Source: Actinomycetes bacterium (GTDB lineage Bacteria > Actinomycetota > Actinomycetes > Propionibacteriales > Propionibacteriaceae). Taken from it: a stretch of 5,103 nt of DNA. The position numbers were made by a program, and so were the translations under genes. The notes under the pieces are model-generated. The model saw only the letters and a program-made list of their open reading frames with translations. It ran no database searches and had not been told where the DNA came from. Location of the stretch: the NCBI GenBank assembly GCA_009785885.1, contig WQUE01000151.1, positions 1 through 5,103 of the forward strand. Direction: 5' to 3'. Within the stretch, counting starts at the first letter, position 1. Each line of letters begins with the position of its first letter. Below, piece after piece: positions 1 to 5,103 of the stretch.

Positions 1-1
1 C

Positions 2-1522
2 GCGTCCGCCCCCGCAGAGCCCCCGTCCGGGCCCGCCAAGCCCCCTGGGGACGACGATGCGCCCCGCCCCGCCCGTCCGGTCGCCCAGGTCGTCTTGGCC
101 GCGCTGCTGGGCGTGTGCGTCGTCGCGGGGATCGTGTTCGCCTACCGGCTGGGCGTGTTCCCGACGAAGTACCTCGCGCCGGCGATCGCCGCGGACATCG
201 TCGTGTGCGGCCTCATCGGCTACGGCCTCGTGCGCACGCGCCTGCCGAAGAGCAAGGCCCGCTTCGCGCTGCTGGCGCTGCTCGCCGCGATCGGCATGGT
301 CGCGAACCTGGGTGTCGCGAAGGTCAGCGACGACGTCTCGAAGGGCATCAAGGCGTTGGCCCCGCCCACCACCGTGACCGTGCACTACGACATCATCGGC
401 CTGAAGACCGGCCCGTCCGACGTGTCCGCGCTCACCGGGACGCTCATGGGCGACCTGGTCATCGACCCGAACGCCGCGCAGGCCCGGACGGCGGTCCTGC
501 GGCTGGTCGACGTCGGGTTCACCGCCGAACCGGACGACGCCACGCTGGCCGCGGACCTGGGCAGCGGCGCGATCGGCAGCGCCGTGCTCATCGACGACTA
601 CCTGCGGATGTACGCCGAGTACAGCCCGGACTTCTACGACACGGTGAAGATCCTCGCCAGCTTCGACATCCAGGTGGACGTCACCCCGCCCACCCCGACC
701 CCGGGCACGATCCCGTCCCCCGGAGCGGAGGAGACCCCACCTCTCAAGCCCAACCCGGCCGGCACGTTCGTCGTCTACATCAGCGGCATCGACACGTACG
801 GCCCCGTCGCGACCGTCGCCCGCAGCGACGTGAACCAGCTGATGGTCGTGAACACGAACACCGGCAAGGTGCTGCTCGTGAACACCCCGCGCGACTACTA
901 CGTGCAACTGCACGGCACGACCGGCCTGAAGGACAAGCTGACGCACGCGGGCGTGTACGGCATCGCCATGAGCGTCCAGACGATGCAGGACCTGTACGGC
1001 CTCACGATCGATTACTACCTACGCATCAACTTCGACTCGCTGACCAAGCTGGTGGACGCGGTCGGCGGCATCGACGTGAACTCGTCGGTGGCGTTCTCGG
1101 CCCAGGGCTACACGTTCGTCAAGGGCATGAACCACATGAACGGCGACCAGGCGCTCGCGTTCGCCCGCGACCGGCACCACCAGGCCGGCGGCGACCGCGG
1201 CCGCGGCCTCGACCAGCAGGCGATCATCGCGGCGATCATCGCGAAGGCGAAGAACCCGGCCGTGCTCGCGAACTACCCCTCGATCCTGTCGGCGATGTCG
1301 AACTCGATGCAGACGTCCATGCCGCGCGACACCATGACCGGCCTGGCCAAGACCCAGCTCGCCACCGGCACCGACTGGCAGATCTCGACGTACGCCGTGA
1401 ACGGCACCGACGGCTCGGAGTACACGCACACGTACGCCGGCCAGAAGCTGTACGTGATGATCCCCATCCCGTCCACCGTCGAGACCGCCAAGCAGAAGAT
1501 CGCCGCGACGCTCGGCAGCTGA
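2..1522 (+). CDS. LytR-CpsA-Psr (LCP) family glycopolymer ligase, 5'-partial
   Basis: LCP enzymes transfer undecaprenyl-linked glycopolymers (teichoic acids, capsule, arabinogalactan-type polymers) onto peptidoglycan outside the membrane. The frame is open from base 2 with no stop, so the gene starts upstream of the window. The TTG at 95 lies inside the first membrane helix and is not a credible start. Visible order: Pro-rich cytoplasmic segment (2-85); three hydrophobic helices (about 86-145, 170-230, 260-320); extracytoplasmic accessory domain (about 365-670); Pro/Thr-rich linker (about 680-760); LCP domain (about 760-1260). Numbering from 95, LCP landmarks are D233 in SGIDTYG, R243 and D245 in ARSD, R266 and D267 in TPRD, KLTHAG at 281-286, R358 and R360 in FARDR, D367/R368 and Q374/Q375. 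These correspond to the pyrophosphate, metal and lipid-phosphate ligands known in streptococcal Cps2A. The segment before QQ reads GRGLD, where GRGRN is more usual. Family call is firm; the polymer substrate is not identifiable. Confidence 0.93.
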   Translation, partial: ASAPAEPPSGPAKPPGDDDAPRPARPVAQVVLAALLGVCVVAGIVFAYRLGVFPTKYLAPAIAADIVVCGLIGYGLVRTRLPKSKARFALLALLAAIGMVANLGVAKVSDDVSKGIKALAPPTTVTVHYDIIGLKTGPSDVSALTGTLMGDLVIDPNAAQARTAVLRLVDVGFTAEPDDATLAADLGSGAIGSAVLIDDYLRMYAEYSPDFYDTVKILASFDIQVDVTPPTPTPGTIPSPGAEETPPLKPNPAGTFVVYISGIDTYGPVATVARSDVNQLMVVNTNTGKVLLVNTPRDYYVQLHGTTGLKDKLTHAGVYGIAMSVQTMQDLYGLTIDYYLRINFDSLTKLVDAVGGIDVNSSVAFSAQGYTFVKGMNHMNGDQALAFARDRHHQAGGDRGRGLDQQAIIAAIIAKAKNPAVLANYPSILSAMSNSMQTSMPRDTMTGLAKTQLATGTDWQISTYAVNGTDGSEYTHTYAGQKLYVMIPIPSTVETAKQKIAATLGS

Positions 1523-1560
1523 CTTCGGGCCCCGGAAGACTCACAGGCGCCCGACAGCGC

Positions 1561-1576
1561 CGCGGGAAGCCCCGCG
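1561..1576 (+). terminator. Possible short GC hairpin terminator after the LCP gene
   Basis: CGCGGG (1561-1566) and CCCGCG (1571-1576) form a perfect 6-bp stem around the loop AAGC, starting 39 nt after the LCP stop codon. No T-run follows, so it does not fit the classical intrinsic terminator. U-tract-less hairpins are often proposed as terminators in Actinobacteria, but a 6-bp GC stem also arises easily by chance at this base composition. Confidence 0.3.
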
Positions 1577-1589
1577 CACCCGCCGTCGT

Positions 1590-1595
1590 TAACAT
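1590..1595 (+). promoter_or_regulatory. Possible -10 element for the Bax inhibitor-1-like gene
   Basis: TAACAT fits the TAnnnT pattern of actinobacterial housekeeping -10 elements. It sits in an unusually AT-rich patch (about 1588-1610) in a GC-rich background, between the upstream hairpin and the ribosome binding site. A start of transcription near 1602 would give a leader of about 27 nt. No convincing -35 hexamer lies 16-18 nt upstream, so the call is tentative. If wrong, the gene is read through from the LCP gene. Confidence 0.35.
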
Positions 1596-1615
1596 GATGA
1601 TGGTTCCAATCGTCC

Positions 1616-1623
1616 AAGGAGAG
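1616..1623 (+). promoter_or_regulatory. Ribosome binding site of the Bax inhibitor-1-like gene
   Basis: AAGGAGAG matches the anti-Shine-Dalgarno sequence well; its AAGGAG core lies 7 nt before the ATG at 1629. It fixes the start of this gene and is by far the best + strand Shine-Dalgarno in the window. Confidence 0.85.
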
Positions 1624-1628
1624 TCACG

Positions 1629-2432
1629 ATGGCCAATCCGGTCCTGTCCCACGACACGTTCACCCCGGCGGCCCCGTCGTACGGGTACGGCGGCTACGCC
1701 CAGGCCTACGCCGCCCAGCCGGCGGGCTACGGCTACGCGCCGCCCGCCGAGGCCCGCCCGGCGACGATGACACTGAACGACGTGATCAACAAGACGTCCC
1801 TGCTCATGGCGCTGCTGATGCTGTCGGCGGGGGTGTCGTACGTGTTCATCCCCGCCCAGTTGCTGTACCCAGCGGCGATGATCGCCGGCCTGGCGTCGAT
1901 CGTGTTCCCGTTCCTCGTGATCCGCCGCCACGAGGCCGCCCCGACGCTGGTCGTGGTGTATGCCCTCGTCGAGGGCGTGTTCATCGGCGGCATCTCGAAG
2001 ATCTTCGAGGCGTACTGGCCCGGCATCGTCGTCCAGGCGGCGCTCGGCACGTTCTTCGCCGCCGGGGCCGTGATGGTCGGGTTCCGCTTCGCCGGGTTCC
2101 GCTCGACGCCGCGCATGAGCAAGATCGTGCGGCTGTCGCTGTTCGGCTTCGCCGGCGCCGCCCTGCTGAACTTCGTGCTGCGGCTCGCCGGGATCAACCT
2201 GGGGCTGTTCCCGTTTGCCGGGGAACCGGTGAACCTCCTCGCCTGGATCGCGGTGCTCGTGGGCATCGGCCTGGCGCTGTACTCGCTGCTGCAGGACTTC
2301 ACGTTCATCGAGCACGGGGTGGCCATCGGCGCCCCGGCGTCCCAGTCGTGGATCGCGGCGTACGGCCTGATCGTCACGATGGTGTTCCTCTACACGCAGA
2401 TCCTGCGCGCACTCAGCTACGTCCGCCGGTGA
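1629..2432 (+). CDS. Bax inhibitor-1-like (BaxI_1/YccA-type) membrane protein
   Basis: A 267-residue polytopic membrane protein of the Bax inhibitor-1 superfamily, in the subgroup common in Actinobacteria. Family members such as BsYetJ are pH-sensitive calcium leak channels; the role here is inferred only. The N-terminus (MANPVLSHDTF) matches the subgroup's usual NPxxSxxxF opening. A soluble tail rich in Tyr, Gly, Ala and Pro follows (about 16-40), then the conserved MTLNDVINKT segment (47-56). Seven hydrophobic helices lie near 56-75, 80-98, 104-122, 131-153, 166-187, 201-223 and 240-260. PGIVVQAALGT (131-141) before the fourth helix body is characteristic. D223 in LQDFTFIEHG is the likely counterpart of the pore Asp171 of BsYetJ. 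In the last helix the segment reads LYTQILRAL, with Gln257 where I recall an acidic residue in many relatives. Start is set by a strong Shine-Dalgarno. The gene lies 106 nt after the LCP gene and ends 11 nt before a large hairpin. Confidence 0.92.
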   Translation: MANPVLSHDTFTPAAPSYGYGGYAQAYAAQPAGYGYAPPAEARPATMTLNDVINKTSLLMALLMLSAGVSYVFIPAQLLYPAAMIAGLASIVFPFLVIRRHEAAPTLVVVYALVEGVFIGGISKIFEAYWPGIVVQAALGTFFAAGAVMVGFRFAGFRSTPRMSKIVRLSLFGFAGAALLNFVLRLAGINLGLFPFAGEPVNLLAWIAVLVGIGLALYSLLQDFTFIEHGVAIGAPASQSWIAAYGLIVTMVFLYTQILRALSYVRR

Positions 2433-2443
2433 ACCTCGCCCCA

Positions 2444-2487
2444 AGGAAGTGAGTTGAGCCGCATACTCGCGGCTTAACTCACTTCCT
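2444..2487 (+). terminator. Large 19-bp stem-loop: probable terminator, possibly also an operator
   Basis: The left arm AGGAAGTGAGTTGAGCCGC (2444-2462) and right arm GCGGCTTAACTCACTTCCT (2469-2487) pair over 19 positions around the 6-nt loop ATACTC. The only non-Watson-Crick pair is G2456 with T2475, a G-U wobble in + strand RNA and a C-A mismatch in - strand RNA, which mildly favours a role in + strand transcripts. It begins 11 nt after the stop of the Bax inhibitor-1-like gene, the usual place for a terminator, but no T-run follows. The right arm also covers the expected -35 region of the next gene's promoter, so a DNA-level operator role is possible. Structure is certain; function is inferred. 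Confidence 0.75.
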
Positions 2488-2501
2488 AACGCGCCGGCCC
2501 C

Positions 2502-2507
2502 TATGCT
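2502..2507 (+). promoter_or_regulatory. -10 element placed for leaderless transcription of the FMN-binding lipoprotein gene
   Basis: TATGCT fits TAnnnT, and its last T is 7 nt upstream of the A of ATG at 2514. The expected transcription start is therefore the start codon itself. The intervening GGGCCC and the bases before it contain no Shine-Dalgarno. This is the geometry of the leaderless genes that are frequent in Actinobacteria. The best -35 candidate at 17-bp spacing is TCACTT (2479-2484), a weak match lying inside the hairpin's right arm. Confidence 0.6.
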
Positions 2508-2513
2508 GGGCCC

Positions 2514-2921
2514 ATGGGACGTACGCGGACGCCGGCCTGGCTGGGTGTCGGCTCGGTGGTGCTGGGAGGCCTCGCCGGCTGCCAAGGCACACCCGCCGCG
2601 ACCCCCGCCGCACCGTCCGTCCCCGTGACGCCGGTGGCCCTGCACGACGGCACGTTCCTCGGGACGGCCGTCACTACCCCGCGCGGCGACGTCCAGGTGC
2701 GGATCACCGTCGGCGGCGGGCGGATCGACGACATCCAGGTCGTGACGTACCCCAGCGAGTCGCCGACGAGCAAGGCACTGAACGCCCGGGCCGTCCCGAA
2801 GCTGGTCGCCGAGGGCCTGGCGGCGCAGAGCGCCGACGTCGACACCGTCACCGGCGCGACGTACACGTCCACCGGCTACCGGGGCTCGCTGCAGTCGGCG
2901 ATCGACCAGGCCGGACGATGA
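2514..2921 (+). CDS. FMN-binding domain lipoprotein (covalent flavoprotein)
   Basis: A 135-residue envelope lipoprotein expected to carry covalently bound FMN and act as an extracytoplasmic electron carrier. The signal peptide has Arg3 and Arg5, a hydrophobic core at about 10-19, and the lipobox L20-A21-G22-C23, with Cys23 the predicted lipidation site. There is no twin-arginine motif. A Thr/Ala/Pro-rich spacer (24-43) leads to a single small FMN_bind domain (about 44-134) starting at HDGTFLGTAV. The flavinylation motif DTVTGATYTS spans 110-119; by analogy with NqrC and related ApbE substrates, Thr116 is the probable FMN acceptor. The following GYRGSLQSAI is also typical of this short family. 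The ATG at 2514 is chosen because it gives a complete signal peptide and sits at the predicted leaderless transcription start. The stop overlaps the ApbE start by 4 nt (ATGA), which ties the two products functionally. The redox partner is not in the window. Confidence 0.93.
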   Translation: MGRTRTPAWLGVGSVVLGGLAGCQGTPAATPAAPSVPVTPVALHDGTFLGTAVTTPRGDVQVRITVGGGRIDDIQVVTYPSESPTSKALNARAVPKLVAEGLAAQSADVDTVTGATYTSTGYRGSLQSAIDQAGR

Positions 2922-3721
2922 CCACCGGGTGGGGACGTGTCGGCGCCGACCGCTGGGTCGTCCCCGCGATGGACACGGTGTTCTCCCTCGTCGCGCCCCC
3001 GCTGGCCGGCCGGGCGGGCGCGGACGCGCTCGTGGACGCCCTGATCGCCGACTGGCGGGACCTGGAGGCGCGGCTGTCCGTGTTCTCACCCGGGAGCGAG
3101 GTGAACCGGTGGCGCGAGGGTCGTCTCGCCGACGCGGGCCGCAGCCCCGTGCTCGTCGAGGCGGTCGCCGCGTGCGAGCGCCTGGAGGCCCGCACCGACG
3201 GGGCGTTCTCGGCTCACTACGAGGGTGAGTTCGACCCGACGGGTTTCGTGAAGGGCTGGGCGCTGGCGCGCTCCGCCCGGACGCTGGAACGGGCGGGCGT
3301 CGGCGCGTACTGCCTCAACGGCGGCGGGGACGTCGTGCTCCGGGGCACCCGGGCGGACGGGACGCCCTGGCGGGTCGGCGTGGCGCACCCGTACCGGCCG
3401 GGCGTGCTCGCGACCGTGATCACCGTCCCGGACGGGGAACGCCTGGCGGTGGCCACGTCCGGCACGTCGCAGCGCGGCGCCCACATCGTGCACCCCGGCG
3501 ACGGCTGGCGCCCCCGTCACTCGGCGGTCACGGTCGTGGGCGAGGACATGGCCCTGGTCGATCCGCTCGCAACCGCCGCGCTCGCCCTCGGACGGGACGG
3601 GTCCGCGGCACCGTCCGCCCTGGTCACGCGCCTGGGGTGCGAGGCGTTCGGCTTCGGCGAGGACGGACGCCCCTGGTGGACCCCCGGCATGCCCCGCTGC
3701 GCCGCGCTCCCCGGGGCGTGA
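2918..3721 (+). CDS. apbE: ApbE family FAD:protein FMN transferase
   Basis: ApbE uses FAD and Mg2+ to attach FMN through a phosphoester bond to Thr or Ser in target flavoproteins. The 267 residues contain the family's landmarks in order: PAMDTVFSL (16-24, usual MGT-type start of the fold), RLSVFSPGSEVNRW (52-65), the FAD-binding DPTGFVKGWAL (106-116), CLNGGGDVVLRG (132-143), ATSGTSQRGAHIVHP (179-193), and VDPLATAALALG (214-225), in which D215 and T219 are the likely metal ligands. No key residue appears to be missing. The start is the ATG overlapping the upstream stop in ATGA, indicating translational coupling; only a weak AGG precedes it. The substrate is almost certainly the lipoprotein coded immediately upstream. 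No signal peptide, lipobox or transmembrane helix is visible, so the enzyme is predicted to be cytoplasmic although its substrate is a lipoprotein. The gene ends 2 nt from the convergent purA stop. Confidence 0.94.
   Translation: MTTGWGRVGADRWVVPAMDTVFSLVAPPLAGRAGADALVDALIADWRDLEARLSVFSPGSEVNRWREGRLADAGRSPVLVEAVAACERLEARTDGAFSAHYEGEFDPTGFVKGWALARSARTLERAGVGAYCLNGGGDVVLRGTRADGTPWRVGVAHPYRPGVLATVITVPDGERLAVATSGTSQRGAHIVHPGDGWRPRHSAVTVVGEDMALVDPLATAALALGRDGSAAPSALVTRLGCEAFGFGEDGRPWWTPGMPRCAALPGA
3691..3717. terminator. Weak candidate hairpin at the apbE/purA convergence
   Basis: GCCCCG (3691-3696) and CGGGGC (3712-3717) can form a 6-bp stem with a 15-nt loop, inside the last codons of apbE. With only 2 nt between the two convergent stops, any terminator must lie within coding sequence, and this is the nearest candidate. 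It has no T-run on either strand, and such short GC stems are common at this composition. Confidence 0.2.
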
Positions 3722-3723
3722 AC

Positions 3724-5010
<1,287 letters not shown>

Positions 5011-5014
5011 GGTG

Positions 5015-5021
5015 CCTCCTC
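5015..5021 (-). promoter_or_regulatory. Ribosome binding site of purA
   Basis: On the - strand GAGGAGG lies 4 nt before the ATG (spacer CACC). It is a near-perfect match to the anti-Shine-Dalgarno and confirms the start codon at 5010. Confidence 0.88.
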
Positions 5022-5040
5022 ACGTCGTCCGACCGCAGAT

Positions 5041-5076
5041 GAGCCCGGGGCGGGGATGCCCCGCCGGACCGGGCTC
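5041..5076 (-). other. GC-rich hairpin in the purA upstream region (leader structure or upstream terminator)
   Basis: Outer arms 5041-5048 (GAGCCCGG) and 5069-5076 (CCGGGCTC) pair over 8 bp, and inner arms 5049-5055 (GGCGGGG) and 5059-5065 (CCCCGCC) over 7 bp, with a 3-nt ATG/CAT loop and a 3-nt bulge at 5066-5068. All 15 pairs are Watson-Crick. It ends 20 nt upstream of the purA Shine-Dalgarno. It could end a gene lying to the right of the window, or form the 5' end of the purA leader if the TACGCT element is the promoter. No T-run is present on either side. Confidence 0.65.
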
Positions 5077-5087
5077 GTGCGCCTTCC

Positions 5088-5093
5088 AGCGTA
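5088..5093 (-). promoter_or_regulatory. Possible -10 element of purA
   Basis: On the - strand TACGCT fits the TAnnnT pattern and predicts a transcription start near 5081, giving a leader of about 71 nt that opens with the GC-rich hairpin. No other TAnnnT sequence lies between here and the purA start. The -35 region would fall beyond the window edge, so the call cannot be completed from this sequence. Confidence 0.4.
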
Positions 5094-5103
5094 ACCGCCC
5101 GGG

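Noticed and set aside
95..97. TTG as the start codon of the LCP gene
   Set aside because: The frame is open upstream to base 2, encoding a Pro-rich cytoplasmic segment normal for this family. Starting at 95 would cut into the first membrane helix, and no Shine-Dalgarno precedes it.
57..377. ATG-started 106-codon + strand frame at the left edge
   Set aside because: It is Arg/Ser/Pro-rich and overlaps the N-terminal helices of the LCP frame, whose hydrophobic pattern is convincing.
1524..1539. Partial inverted repeat CTTC...GAAG just after the LCP stop
   Set aside because: It has only four outer and two inner pairs with a central mismatch and a 2-nt loop, too weak to call a terminator.
115..1770. 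551-codon + strand frame overlapping the LCP gene
   Set aside because: It is an out-of-frame shadow of the LCP gene with extreme Arg/Pro content, and it runs across the next gene's ribosome binding site and start.
1236..3089. 617-codon open frame on the - strand
   Set aside because: It runs antisense through the LCP, Bax inhibitor-1-like and FMN-lipoprotein genes and the start of apbE. Its Arg/Pro/Gly-rich product shows no domain, which is the usual shadow of GC-rich coding DNA.

Overview
The window is GC-rich throughout (about 70% by eye), its real reading frames end codons mostly in G or C, and its proteins look actinobacterial: a Bax inhibitor-1-like protein with the actinobacterial N-terminal pattern, a short FMN-binding lipoprotein, and a PurA with the NPTAGGACTG and GRPRRCGWFD segments typical of that phylum. 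I place it in the Actinomycetota and cannot name a genus. It is a gene-dense chromosomal region with no mobile element, CRISPR array, tRNA or rRNA that I can see.

Layout from left to right. (1) Positions 2-1522, + strand: the 3'-most part of a LytR-CpsA-Psr (LCP) family cell-envelope glycopolymer ligase with three membrane segments, an extracytoplasmic accessory domain, a Pro-rich linker and the LCP catalytic domain. The frame is open at the window edge, so its start lies outside. (2) Positions 1629-2432, + strand: a seven-helix Bax inhibitor-1-like protein with a Tyr/Gly/Ala-rich N-terminal tail. (3) Positions 2444-2487: a 19-bp-stem hairpin, followed directly by a -10 element placed for leaderless transcription of the next gene. 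(4) Positions 2514-3721, + strand: a two-gene unit joined by an ATGA overlap, coding for an FMN-binding lipoprotein and an ApbE-type FAD:protein FMN transferase. (5) Positions 3724-5010, - strand: purA, convergent with the ApbE gene; the two stop codons are 2 nt apart. (6) Positions 5011-5103: the purA leader, with a strong Shine-Dalgarno, a GC-rich hairpin and a possible -10 element.

How the genes relate. The only clear functional pair is the FMN-binding lipoprotein and ApbE: ApbE very probably attaches FMN to Thr116 of the lipoprotein, giving an envelope-anchored electron carrier. No membrane electron donor is visible in the window. The LCP protein, the Bax inhibitor-1-like protein and PurA appear to be neighbours without a shared pathway.

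I see no previously undescribed multi-gene system here. The points most worth a second look are the hairpin/leaderless-promoter junction at 2444-2514, the purA leader hairpin, a His-His substitution in a conserved PurA substrate-binding loop, and the apparent mismatch between a lipoprotein substrate and a signal-less ApbE.
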